Source: Aestuariimicrobium kwangyangense DSM 21549
GTDB lineage: Bacteria > Actinomycetota > Actinomycetes > Propionibacteriales > Propionibacteriaceae
Direction: 5' to 3'
Length of the DNA: 64,000 bases
Assembly: GCF_000421525.1 (NCBI RefSeq)
Contig: NZ_ATXE01000002.1
Span: 679,714-743,713, forward strand
The notes under the pieces were generated by a model. That model was not told where the DNA came from and searched no databases. It saw only the letters and a list, made by a program, of their open reading frames with translations. Positions 52,942-60,320 of this stretch are shown here, in pieces (within the stretch, counting starts at the first letter, position 1; every line of letters starts with the position of its first letter). A program made the position numbers and the translations under genes.

Positions 52942-52969
52942 CCGCGAGGAGCCCCCGGGCTCCTCGCGG
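52942..52969. other. Perfect 13-bp hairpin in the divergent region before fluC
   Basis: CCGCGAGGAGCCC (52942-52954) and GGGCTCCTCGCGG (52957-52969) are exact complements with only two bases between. Neither side has a T-tract and both flanking genes point away, so it is not an ordinary gene-end terminator. It directly precedes a riboswitch-like element. Confidence 0.7.
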
Positions 52970-53018
52970 CGGTGGGGCTCGCCGTTCCCAACCTCGGACA
53001 TCCGACAACAGTCCCTAC
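52968..53018 (+). promoter_or_regulatory. Possible degenerate fluoride (crcB) riboswitch-like fold
   Basis: GGCG-GTGGGGCT-CGCC forms a short hairpin whose loop GGGGCT can pair with AGTCCC at 53010-53015, followed by TAC. An AACC element and a small TCGG/CCGA hairpin lie between. This is the topology of the crcB aptamer, and two fluoride-channel genes follow. Against it, the highly conserved GAUG and CUGAUG segments are replaced (GGTG and CGACA), so this is only a candidate. Confidence 0.3.
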
Positions 53019-53073
53019 CCGAACGGCACCCCTGCCCAGATGATGGGAAGGCCCTGACGGTGGGAGATCCCTC

Positions 53074-53661
53074 GTGACGAAACCTGAGACCAGCGGACTT
53101 CGCGCCCTCGGCCGGTGGCGTGCCCGCCAGGCCGATTTCGACGATCTGCCCGTCGACCCCGACCCGATCGATGACAGCGAGTCCGATCCGGACGAGCCCA
53201 CGGTCCCCCAGCATCGGCCGGCCCATATGAGACCCGGATTGGTGGCCGTCGTCGCGGCCGGGGGCATGGTGGGGACTGCCCTGCGTGAGGGCGTCTCGCT
53301 GGTCGTGCCCTCGGTCGCCGACCTACCCGTCGCCATCGTCACCGTCAATGTGGTCGGGGCATTCCTGTTGGGTGTGCTGCTCGAGGTGTTGCATCGGCTC
53401 GGCCCTGACCGAGGGGGACGCCGCGTGGTCCGACTGCTGCTGGGAACCGGCGTCCTGGGCGGTTTCACGACCTACAGCACCTTCGCGCTCGACATCGTCC
53501 GCCTCCTCGACGCAGGGGCCGTCGCGCGCGCGGTGGCGTTCGCGGTGGGTACCGCCGTGCTGGGGGTGATGGCGACGTGGTCCGGGATCACCGTCGCCGC
53601 CCGGCTGCACGCCCACGCAGGCCGGCTCACGCGGCTCGCCGGGTCCGGGGAGGGTGCATGA
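53074..53661 (+). CDS. crcB: Fluoride channel FluC/CrcB, subunit 1
   Basis: A 195-residue, four-helix fluoride exporter. After a 50-residue acidic hydrophilic N-terminus come VTVNVVGAFLLGVLLE and the pore/Na+-site region LGGFTTYSTFALDIVRLL, both family signatures (the Asn and the two Phe residues line the fluoride path). GTG start. The stop overlaps the second crcB gene (ATGA). Paired actinobacterial FluC proteins probably form heterodimers. The long N-terminal extension is unusual, since FluC proteins are normally about 125 residues. Confidence 0.92.
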   Translation: MTKPETSGLRALGRWRARQADFDDLPVDPDPIDDSESDPDEPTVPQHRPAHMRPGLVAVVAAGGMVGTALREGVSLVVPSVADLPVAIVTVNVVGAFLLGVLLEVLHRLGPDRGGRRVVRLLLGTGVLGGFTTYSTFALDIVRLLDAGAVARAVAFAVGTAVLGVMATWSGITVAARLHAHAGRLTRLAGSGEGA

Positions 53662-54035
53662 CGCCGGCGCTGTTCCTCGCCCTGTCCGTGGCTGGCGGGT
53701 TCGGGGCTGCCACCCGCTTGGTGGTCGACGGCCTGATCCGCTCCAGGGTGGACGGGGTGGTGCCTTGGGGCACCGTGTTCATCAACCTGTCCGGATCGTT
53801 CCTGCTCGGCGTCCTGGCAGGACTGGCCGGAGCCCGCGTTCTCCCCGAGCACTGGCAGACCGTGCTGGGAACGGGCCTCCTCGGCGGGTACACCACGTTC
53901 TCCACGGCCAGCTTCGAGACCGTCCGCCTCGCCCAGGAGGGGCGCCCGGGAACCGCACTCGCCAAGGCGAGCGGCACGGTGGTCGGAGCCGCTGCGGCAG
54001 CCGCTGCAGGATGGTGGTTCGGCGCCCGCCTCTGA
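53658..54035 (+). CDS. crcB: Fluoride channel FluC/CrcB, subunit 2
   Basis: A 125-residue four-helix protein of standard FluC length. FINLSGSFLLGVLAGL and LGGYTTFSTASFETVRL are the family motifs. It is translationally coupled to the preceding longer crcB gene by a four-base overlap. The two would assemble as a dual-topology-like heterodimer that exports fluoride passively. A strong hairpin follows. Confidence 0.93.
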   Translation: MTPALFLALSVAGGFGAATRLVVDGLIRSRVDGVVPWGTVFINLSGSFLLGVLAGLAGARVLPEHWQTVLGTGLLGGYTTFSTASFETVRLAQEGRPGTALAKASGTVVGAAAAAAAGWWFGARL

Positions 54036-54054
54036 CAGGTGGCCGTGCCAGCGA

Positions 54055-54078
54055 GGGGCCGGGACATGCCCCGGCCCC
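54055..54078. terminator. Terminator hairpin between crcB and trxA
   Basis: GGGGCCGGG and CCCGGCCCC pair over nine bases around a six-base loop, between the two convergent stop codons. No T-tract is present. Confidence 0.7.
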
Positions 54079-54087
54079 ACGATGTGA

Positions 54088-54462
54088 TCAGCGGTTCTGT
54101 GCCTGGGGGGACTCGGCCAGTTGCTGCCGGACCTCGTCCATGTCGAGTTCCCGGATGGCGGTGAGCACTTCTTCCAGTGCCTTGGCCGGCAGGGCTCCGG
54201 ACTGGCGGAAGACCAGCACCCCGTCTCGGAACGCCATCAACGTCGGGATGGCCGAGATCTCGGCCGCTCCCGCCAGCTGGGGCTGGGCCTCGGTGTCGAC
54301 CTTGCCGAAGCGGACGTCCGGGTGTGCTTGCGCCGCCTTCTCGAAGACGGGGGCGAAGGCGCGGCAGGGCATGCACCATTCCGCCCAGAAGTCGACGAAG
54401 GTGATGCCTTCGGCGGTGACGGTGGACTCGAAGTTGTCGTGGGTCAGTTCAAGGGTGGGCAC
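54088..54462 (-). CDS. Thioredoxin
   Basis: A 124-residue cytoplasmic thioredoxin fold. The redox motif is WCMPC (FWAEWCMPCRAF) rather than WCGPC; FVDFWAEW before it and the cis-Pro region AEISAIPTLMAF after it are otherwise normal. The Gly-to-Met change should alter redox potential or partner choice. It is 74 bases downstream of a small membrane-protein gene whose promoter carries a CsoR/CstR-like operator, hinting at copper or persulfide stress rather than general metabolism. Confidence 0.9.
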   Translation of the reverse strand: MPTLELTHDNFESTVTAEGITFVDFWAEWCMPCRAFAPVFEKAAQAHPDVRFGKVDTEAQPQLAGAAEISAIPTLMAFRDGVLVFRQSGALPAKALEEVLTAIRELDMDEVRQQLAESPQAQNR

Positions 54463-54536
54463 GGGGACTCCTGTCGATGGTTGGTGTGGGTGGGTTCTGA
54501 CGAGGTTGTTCGGTCTGCTCAGGGAGGCGAGGGTGC

Positions 54537-55010
54537 TCAGCAGGACGCGTGATCGGTGATCCGTTTGGCGGCCGCCGCGACCAGGAAGACCAGCAGCAGC
54601 ACCAGCGGGTAGGTCGTCCCAGCCGACTGGGCCACCAGGAGTGGCGATCCGACGACGAGCGCGATCGGGACGATGGCGCAGGATCCTCCGGCGAGATGCT
54701 CACGTGCTGCCACCCCGGCGGGAGGGACGTACGTGGCCAACGTGACCGCCCCCAGGGCAGCGGCGGGCGCGAGCAACAACAGGTCGAACGCGCTGGGGAG
54801 CTGTCCGGCCAGAGCCGTGGACCGGACTGAGAACAGCACGAGCGCCAGCACGAGGAAGGCCACCACCGCAGCGACGGTGTGTCGCGACGACCACACCGAC
54901 TTCCAGTACCTCGGCCCCGACGCCGGCACCGCCACGTGGCCCACGGGGGTCGCGTTGGTGCGTCGAATGAGTCCGGGCGAGACACCGAGCTGCTGGTCTG
55001 AGGTCTTCAC
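54537..55010 (-). CDS. Small four-helix membrane protein, unknown function
   Basis: A 157-residue protein I do not recognise. A hydrophilic N-terminus of about 40 residues is followed by hydrophobic segments near 45-65 (TVAAVVAFLVLALVLFSV), 75-93, 110-128 and 133-150. The single Cys pair (one near residue 110 in GGSCAIV, one at the C-terminal end HASC) could bind metal or sulfur. The start is GTG at 55010, six bases after a CATACT -10, so the mRNA should be leaderless. It precedes the thioredoxin gene on the same strand and lies behind a CsoR-type operator. Confidence 0.6.
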   Translation of the reverse strand: MKTSDQQLGVSPGLIRRTNATPVGHVAVPASGPRYWKSVWSSRHTVAAVVAFLVLALVLFSVRSTALAGQLPSAFDLLLLAPAAALGAVTLATYVPPAGVAAREHLAGGSCAIVPIALVVGSPLLVAQSAGTTYPLVLLLVFLVAAAAKRITDHASC

Positions 55011-55016
55011 GTCTCA

Positions 55017-55044
55017 AGTATGTCATACCCGGGGGGGTATGCAA
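55017..55044 (-). promoter_or_regulatory. CsoR/CstR-type operator inside a leaderless promoter
   Basis: ATACCC-GGGG-GGGTAT on the plus strand (55025-55040) is a perfect inverted repeat of the CsoR-family pattern. On the minus strand it lies between -35 TTGCAT (complement of 55039-55044) and -10 CATACT (complement of 55017-55022), spaced 16 bases, so a bound repressor would block the promoter. No csoR-like gene is in the window. Confidence 0.7.
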
Positions 55045-55084
55045 GCGAGACTCTGCTACCCGCCTCCAGGGCACTCCCGGCGAC

Positions 55085-55621
55085 TCAGGGTGAGGGATCG
55101 GGCCCCGTGTCCGGGACCTCCACGCGCTGCTTGTGCAGTCCGTACTCGCGGAACGTCAGCACCACGATGAAGATGTCGAATGCTGTCAGCAGGAGAAGGC
55201 CCCAGCCGAACGAACGGAACAGCTCAAAGGTCTGGTAGCCGATGAAGGCGATCAGGGTGGCGATCAGCCACGGGTACGCCCAGAGCCGGTCTCGGAGCAC
55301 GGCCAGCACGAGCACGACCTTCACGACCCCGTGCACCAGCAGATAGATGGCGGCGAACAGCTGGGTCGACAGGTCGAGCCGGGAGGCGAGCCGCACGAGC
55401 GCATTCGCCAGGAAGTCGCCGGGGTCCTCCATCAGCTCACGGTGGGTGAGCGCGGTCGCAATCGCGTGGAGTTGACCGGGGCCCACCAGGAGCAGCGCCA
55501 GACCGCCCACCAACTCCAGCACACCATTGAGCCCCTTCAGCAGCAGGCTGACTCGGAAGGTCCGGTCGAGCAACGTGTGGTCAGAGCCGGTGCTGACCGA
55601 GTCGAGCGGCGGTTGCTTCAT
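55085..55621 (-). CDS. DUF2127 family membrane protein
   Basis: A 178-residue protein with about four hydrophobic helices. The start [29 protein letters not shown], the middle [23 protein letters not shown] and [23 protein letters not shown] match DUF2127, a widespread family of unknown function. It is on the same strand as the thioredoxin pair but 74 bases upstream of that pair's promoter region, so co-regulation is not required. ATG start at 55621. Confidence 0.82.
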   Translation of the reverse strand: MKQPPLDSVSTGSDHTLLDRTFRVSLLLKGLNGVLELVGGLALLLVGPGQLHAIATALTHRELMEDPGDFLANALVRLASRLDLSTQLFAAIYLLVHGVVKVVLVLAVLRDRLWAYPWLIATLIAFIGYQTFELFRSFGWGLLLLTAFDIFIVVLTFREYGLHKQRVEVPDTGPDPSP

Positions 55622-55629
55622 GCAACAGA

Positions 55630-55800
55630 GTTAACACGCTCCGACACAAGCCAGCGCTCGGCGCACGAGCGCCGGATCTGGTCAGCTTCCTCGAGACCCT
55701 GCGCCCCGAGCAGTGGGAGGCTGACCCACGTTGCGTGGAGTGGCGTGTCAGCGACGGGGTGGCCGGTGCGCCGGACGCCACGAGCATCACTGCTCGGCCA
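55630..55800 (+). pseudogene. Remnant of a mycothiol-dependent maleylpyruvate isomerase-like gene
   Basis: One plus-strand frame without any start codon reads [20 protein letters not shown] followed by [11 protein letters not shown], which closely resembles the N-terminal helix of the DinB/MDMPI (TIGR03083) family, where the pattern is FLxxLxPEQWxxPxxCxGWxVRDVxAH. The match covers about 35 codons, then degenerates and stops at the tRNA gene. No rest of the gene is present, so this is a fragment. Confidence 0.5.
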
Positions 55801-55812
55801 ACGTCACCGCTG

Positions 55813-55888
55813 TGGTGGAGCTAAGGGGATTCGAACCCCTGGCCTCTTCCATGCCATGGAAGCGCGCTACCAACTGCGCCATAGCCCC
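55813..55888 (-). tRNA. tRNA-Ala(GGC)
   Basis: On the minus strand the acceptor GGGGCTA pairs with TAGCTCC, the D arm is GCGC...GCGC, the anticodon stem is CTTCC/GGAAG with loop ATGGCAT (anticodon GGC), and the T arm is AGGGG-TTCGAAT-CCCCT. The discriminator is A and CCA is encoded, giving 76 bases in all. Confidence 0.96.
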
Positions 55889-55981
55889 TTGTGGGATCCC
55901 GTACGTTGCCGCTTGGGACTCCGAAACATTAGCGCACCCACCGCAGCCTTGTCACATCGCGCCTGCCAGTACCCTCAGAGC

Positions 55982-56929
55982 ATGAGCAGGATGAACTCGA
56001 AGCTGGCCGTCGTCGGCGCGGGCGCCGTCGGAACCTCGCTGGCCTATGCGGCCCTGATCAGGGGTTCAGCCGACGTGATCGCCCTCTATGACATCGACCG
56101 CGCCAAGGTCGAGGCAGAAGTGGCCGACCTCGCGCACGGCACGCAGTTCACCTCGTCCATCGTGATGGGTGGTGCCGACATCTCTGCCGTCAAGGATTCC
56201 AACGTGGTGGTGGTGACTGCGGGAGCCAAGCAGCACCCGGGCCAGTCCCGGCTCGACCTGGCCGAGACGAACGCGCGCATCCTGGCCGATCTGCTGCCCA
56301 AGCTGATCCAGCAGGCCCCCGAGGCGTTGTTCGTCCTGGTCACCAATCCCTGCGACGTGCTCACCGTCGTGGCACAACGCCTGTCGGGCCTCCCCCGCGG
56401 ACGAGTGTTCTCCACCGGCACCATGCTCGACACCTCTCGGCTTCGCTGGATGGTCGGACGTCGACTCAACATCAGTCAGCGCAACGTGCACGTGACCATC
56501 GCAGGCGAGCACGGCGACACCGAGTTCCCCCTGTGGAGTTCCGCCACGATCGGCGAGGTCCCCCTGCGCCAGTGGTCCGTCGACGGGCAGAAGATCTTCA
56601 CCGACTCCTACCTCACCGAACTCGCCCACGAGGCGGCAACGGCCGCCTACCGCATCATCGACGGCAAGGGATCGACCAACTACGCCATCGGCATCGCGGG
56701 CGCGCGACTGGTGGAGGCGCTGCTCGCTCCCGCGCGTTCCATCCTGCCGCTGTCGACGGTGCTGGACGGCCAGTACGGAATCCATGACGTCGCCCTGAGC
56801 CTTCCCTGCGTGGTCTCGGCCGCGGGTGTGGAGCAGGTGCTCACCCCGGCGATGGATCCCTACGAGACCACCAAGCTCCATGCCTCCGCGGACACCCTGC
56901 GACGCTCGCTGCAGACCATCGCCCGCTGA
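55982..56929 (+). CDS. ldh: L-lactate dehydrogenase
   Basis: A 315-residue NAD-dependent enzyme reducing pyruvate to L-lactate. The Rossmann motif is [14 protein letters not shown], the coenzyme-selecting Asp is in LYDIDRAK, substrate/catalysis segments are [19 protein letters not shown] and [13 protein letters not shown] with the catalytic His. Start at 55982: TACCCT ends six bases before it, fitting a leaderless transcript. A longer frame that would run through the tRNA gene is rejected. Lactate formation suits a fermentative actinobacterium. The gene diverges from tRNA-Ala. Confidence 0.94.
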   Translation: MSRMNSKLAVVGAGAVGTSLAYAALIRGSADVIALYDIDRAKVEAEVADLAHGTQFTSSIVMGGADISAVKDSNVVVVTAGAKQHPGQSRLDLAETNARILADLLPKLIQQAPEALFVLVTNPCDVLTVVAQRLSGLPRGRVFSTGTMLDTSRLRWMVGRRLNISQRNVHVTIAGEHGDTEFPLWSSATIGEVPLRQWSVDGQKIFTDSYLTELAHEAATAAYRIIDGKGSTNYAIGIAGARLVEALLAPARSILPLSTVLDGQYGIHDVALSLPCVVSAAGVEQVLTPAMDPYETTKLHASADTLRRSLQTIAR

Positions 56930-57010
56930 CCATCGCTCGCTCTCACCCCCCGCTGACCATCACCCAGCGTTCTCGCTCGGCATCACTCGTTCAGCCCCAC
57001 AGGCCCGCAC

Positions 57011-57073
57011 ACTCTCGCCTTCGGGACCGAACTGCATGGTTCCAACGGTGAAGTCTGCGCCGGAGGCGAGAGT
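57011..57073. repeat. Inverted repeat between ldh and the gpgP-like gene
   Basis: ACTCTCGCCT (57011-57020) and AGGCGAGAGT (57064-57073) are exact complements 43 bases apart, in the gap between two convergent genes. It may serve as a long-loop terminator, or may be a dispersed intergenic element. Confidence 0.5.
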
Positions 57074-57105
57074 CTGCGGCATCCGCGGACGAGCCGGGGC
57101 CGGAT

Positions 57106-57747
57106 TCAGACCCCGACGTTGTAGGCCTGCAGTCGCCATCGACGACGGCCGTGCTCCTGCAACGGTTCACTGACGGTGAGTTCGACCCAGTGACAGTTGC
57201 GCAGGGCCCCCAGCCACCACGTGGACTCGAAGTCCCAGCCGAGCAGGGCGCCCACCCCCATCCGGATCGCCAAGCCGTGCGAGGCCACGACGACCCGCTT
57301 GCCGACGTGGGTGTCGGCGATGCCGCGCACCGCGCCGGCCATCCGCTGCCCCACCTCGGTTGCCGTCTCACCGGTGGGTGAGCGGCGGAAGTCGACTCCC
57401 CGGGCCGCCTTGACGTACTCGGGATCGTGCCCGAGGTCGGCAGGGGTCAGACCGACCCAGGACCCCACATTGATCTCGGCCAGTTCGTCCACGAGCGTCG
57501 CCTCGAGGCCCGTGAGCCGGGTCAGGGCCGCAGCAGTCTGGCGGGCGCGAGACAACGGGGACGAGTAGAGCACCTGAGGGTGCAGGGCCGCGAGCGCCCC
57601 CGCGGAAGTCTCGGCCTGGTCAAGGCCCACCTCGTCCAACTCGACATCGTGCTGGCCCTGGAAGCGGCCACCCGCGTTCCATGCCGTTCTCCCGTGGCGC
57701 CACAGCAGGAGCGTGGTGGTCACCGCCGTACCGGAACGTGCCTCCAT
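57106..57747 (-). CDS. Histidine phosphatase (GpgP/phosphoglycerate-mutase-like)
   Basis: A 213-residue histidine-phosphatase with the catalytic LWRHGRTAWN motif, second Arg in SSPLSRARQTA, Glu in DELAEINVGSWVG, and the C-terminal VVVASHGLAIRM His. The gene order nadD-rsfS-phosphatase equals the mycobacterial order in which this position holds glucosyl-3-phosphoglycerate phosphatase GpgP, so that role (methylglucose-lipopolysaccharide or glucosylglycerate synthesis) is plausible but unproven. It overlaps rsfS by the ATGA at 57744-57747. Confidence 0.88.
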   Translation of the reverse strand: MEARSGTAVTTTLLLWRHGRTAWNAGGRFQGQHDVELDEVGLDQAETSAGALAALHPQVLYSSPLSRARQTAAALTRLTGLEATLVDELAEINVGSWVGLTPADLGHDPEYVKAARGVDFRRSPTGETATEVGQRMAGAVRGIADTHVGKRVVVASHGLAIRMGVGALLGWDFESTWWLGALRNCHWVELTVSEPLQEHGRRRWRLQAYNVGV

Positions 57748-58154
57748 CACCAGCCCCGGTCGTCGTCCTCGAAGGTCTCGGCATCGGCTGGCGGCTCGTC
57801 GAGCACCAAGTCGATCCGGGGACAGTCCTTCCACAGGCGCTCCAAGGAGTACAACTCGCGCTCCTCGTCGTGTTGCACGTGCACGACCACGTCGATGTAG
57901 TCGAGCAGCACCCACCGGTTCTCGCGCTCGCCCTCCCGCCGCACGGGCTTCAGGCCGGCCTCGAGAAGCTGCTCCTCGATGTTGTCGACGATGGCTCCCA
58001 CCTGACGGTCGGACGAGGCGCCGATCACGAGGAAGACGTCGGTGATGGCGAGGTGGTCAGAGACGTCGAAGGCCACGATCCGTTTGCCGCGCTTGTCGGA
58101 AGCCGCCTGGGCGGCGAGTTGGGTGGTGTGGATGGCGATGTCGGTGGCAGTCAC
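57747..58154 (-). CDS. rsfS: Ribosome silencing factor RsfS
   Basis: A 135-residue Iojap/RsfS protein that binds ribosomal protein uL14 and blocks subunit joining during starvation. Family blocks are [37 protein letters not shown] and [19 protein letters not shown]. Start and stop overlap nadD and the phosphatase gene by four bases each, so the three genes are coupled. Confidence 0.95.
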   Translation of the reverse strand: MTATDIAIHTTQLAAQAASDKRGKRIVAFDVSDHLAITDVFLVIGASSDRQVGAIVDNIEEQLLEAGLKPVRREGERENRWVLLDYIDVVVHVQHDEERELYSLERLWKDCPRIDLVLDEPPADAETFEDDDRGW

Positions 58155-58903
58155 TGCGCTCCTGAGAGAGGGATGGGTGGGAAGTCCGTGGGGAATTCGG
58201 CGTCGTTGTCGGCGTTCGCGAACCCCTGCGCGTACAAGCCGCGCTTGTTGATGTACTGCACGATTCCGTCGGGCACGAGGTACCAGATCGGGAGGCCTTC
58301 GGAGACGCGCTCACGGCAGGCGGTCGACGAGATCGCCATGGCGGGCACCTCCAGCAGGGTGACCTTGTCCTTGGGCAGGTGTGCGATGTCCTGCGGACCC
58401 AGCGGCACCCCGGGCCTGGAGACTCCCACGAAATGCGCCAGGTCGAACAGTTCCTCGGCGCCTCGCCACGTCAGGATCTTGGCGAGGGCATCGGCGCCGG
58501 TGATGAAGAACAGGTCGGTGTCGTCCCCGCGCTCGGCTCGCAGGTCCTTGAGGGTGTCGACGGTGTAGGTGTCACCGGCCCGTTCGATGTCGACCCGGCT
58601 CGTCGAGAACGAGGGGTTCGAAGCGGTGGCGATGACGGTCATCAGGTAACGGTCCTCAGGGAGGGAGACGATCCGTCCCGCCTTCTGCCACGGGATACCG
58701 GTGGGGACGAAGACGACCTCGTCCAACTGGAAGCGCGCTGCCACCTCGCTCGCTGCCACCAGATGCCCGTGGTGGATGGGGTCGAACGTGCCGCCCATGA
58801 CGCCCAACCGGTGTCGATGACCCGGTTGGCGGTTGATCCCCGGGGTTGAACCGGACGTGCGGGTCGACGGGGGCGTGACGGGGCTGGTGGGGACGGCGCT
58901 CAT
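58151..58903 (-). CDS. nadD: Nicotinate-nucleotide adenylyltransferase NadD
   Basis: A 250-residue nucleotidyltransferase making deamido-NAD from nicotinate mononucleotide. The ATP motif is [15 protein letters not shown] and the later SSTACRERV is the ISSTxxR motif. The first ~32 residues are a Ser/Thr/Pro-rich extension before the catalytic core. The start overlaps the stop of an upstream 37-codon membrane-peptide gene (TGATG), indicating translational coupling. Confidence 0.95.
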   Translation of the reverse strand: MSAVPTSPVTPPSTRTSGSTPGINRQPGHRHRLGVMGGTFDPIHHGHLVAASEVAARFQLDEVVFVPTGIPWQKAGRIVSLPEDRYLMTVIATASNPSFSTSRVDIERAGDTYTVDTLKDLRAERGDDTDLFFITGADALAKILTWRGAEELFDLAHFVGVSRPGVPLGPQDIAHLPKDKVTLLEVPAMAISSTACRERVSEGLPIWYLVPDGIVQYINKRGLYAQGFANADNDAEFPTDFPPIPLSGAQ

Positions 58904-59016
58904 CAGCTGTGGGGACGTGAGTCCCCGAAAGTCTTCACGAGGATGAGGGCACCGAGCAGCAACGCAAGGGCGATGCCGCCGACGATGAGAGAGGATGCTG
59001 TGACGAGCGCGATCAT
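58903..59016 (-). CDS. Small single-helix membrane protein (37 aa)
   Basis: [20 protein letters not shown] and then [17 protein letters not shown]: one clear transmembrane helix with a short polar tail. It fills the proA-nadD gap exactly, its stop overlapping the nadD start as TGATG, and begins ten bases after the proA stop. That placement argues for a translated gene. Function unknown. Confidence 0.6.
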   Translation of the reverse strand: MIALVTASSLIVGGIALALLLGALILVKTFGDSRPHS

Positions 59017-59026
59017 GGCGGACAGC

Positions 59027-60301
59027 CTAGCCGGGTCGGTGGCACTGGTGCGTTTCACATGAGCGCGTCTGGCCCTGCCCCACCACCACGTACTTGGTCG
59101 AGGTCAGCTCGGCCAACCCCATGGGACCGCGGGCGTGCAGTTTCTGCGTCGAGATGCCGATCTCGGCGCCGAAACCGAACTCGCCACCGTCGACGAACCT
59201 CGACGAGGCGTTCACCAGCACCGCGGCCGCATCGATGCGTCGGGCGAACTCGGCGGCAGCCGCTTGGTCGGTGGTCACGATGGTCTCGGAGTGACCGCTG
59301 CTGTGGGTCTGGATGTGTTCGATGGCCTCGTCCATGTCGTCGACCACGCGGGCAGCGAGGTCGAGGCTCAGGTACTCGGCGTCATACTCCGCATCGGTGG
59401 CCGGGACCGCACCCGGAACGAGGGTGAGGGTGGCCTTGTCGCCGTGGACGGTGACCCCGGCCTCCGCGAGCAGAGGAGCGAGGGCCTGCCAGTAGTCACG
59501 GGCAACGTCGTGGTGCACCAGCACCGTTTCCAGCGCATTGCAGACGCTGGGGCGCTGCGCCTTGGCGTTGATGGTGATCCTGGCGGCCACCTCGAGATCC
59601 GCGTCGCGATCGACGTAGAGGTGACAGTTGCCGGTGCCGGTCTCGATCACGGGCACGGTGGAACCAGTGACCACCGCCTCGATCAAGCCCGCTCCCCCAC
59701 GCGGGATGAGCAGGTCGACCAGACCGCGGGCCGTCATCATCTCGGTGGTGACCTCACGACCCCCCTCCACCAACTGGATGGAGTTCGGGTCGATCCCGCT
59801 GGCTGAGTGCCCCGCCCGCAGCGCTTCGACGACTACTCGGTTGGTGCGCAGAGCGGACGAGGAGCCCCGGAGCAGTGCGGCGTTGCCGGACTTCAGGCAG
59901 ATCCCCGCGGCATCGGCGGTGACGTTCGGCCTGGCCTCGTAGATGATGCCGACCACCCCGAACGGCACCCGCTGCTGGCTGATGTGCAGGCCAGTGGTGG
60001 TCGTCCACTGTCGAGCGACTTCGCCCACGGGGTCGGGCAACCCAGCGAGGTCGCGCAGCCCCTGCGCCATACCGGCGACGCGGTCGACAGTGAGCCGCAG
60101 CCTGTCGATCTGCGAGGGGGCGACGCCGGCGTCCTCCGCGGCCTCGACGTCGGCAGTGTTGGCGCTGAGCACCATCGCGGTGTGTTCGAGCAGGGCATCG
60201 GCCATGGCGTTGAGTGCCTGGTCCTTGCGGGCACGGTCGGCGAGGGCCAACGCTCGGGCGGCGACGCGCGCGGCCCTGGCTTGGTCGGTGAAAGCAGTCA
60301 C
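59027..60301 (-). CDS. proA: Gamma-glutamyl phosphate reductase ProA
   Basis: A 424-residue NADPH-dependent dehydrogenase, second step of proline synthesis. It has the aldehyde-dehydrogenase fold with VPFGVVGIIYEARPNVT, LIPRGGAGLI, and catalytic Cys in AQRPSVCNALETVLVH. The C-terminal ~15 residues (QTRSCETHQCHRPG) are extra and Cys-rich. It is separated from proB by a PQ-loop membrane protein gene, all in one orientation. Confidence 0.96.
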   Translation of the reverse strand: MTAFTDQARAARVAARALALADRARKDQALNAMADALLEHTAMVLSANTADVEAAEDAGVAPSQIDRLRLTVDRVAGMAQGLRDLAGLPDPVGEVARQWTTTTGLHISQQRVPFGVVGIIYEARPNVTADAAGICLKSGNAALLRGSSSALRTNRVVVEALRAGHSASGIDPNSIQLVEGGREVTTEMMTARGLVDLLIPRGGAGLIEAVVTGSTVPVIETGTGNCHLYVDRDADLEVAARITINAKAQRPSVCNALETVLVHHDVARDYWQALAPLLAEAGVTVHGDKATLTLVPGAVPATDAEYDAEYLSLDLAARVVDDMDEAIEHIQTHSSGHSETIVTTDQAAAAEFARRIDAAAVLVNASSRFVDGGEFGFGAEIGISTQKLHARGPMGLAELTSTKYVVVGQGQTRSCETHQCHRPG

Positions 60302-60320
60302 GACAGTCCAGAGTAGGCGG

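Noticed and set aside
55133..56929. Open frame joining sequence across the tRNA gene to lactate dehydrogenase
   Set aside because: The upstream part is antisense to DUF2127 and passes through tRNA-Ala; LDH has its own ATG and promoter-like element at 55982.
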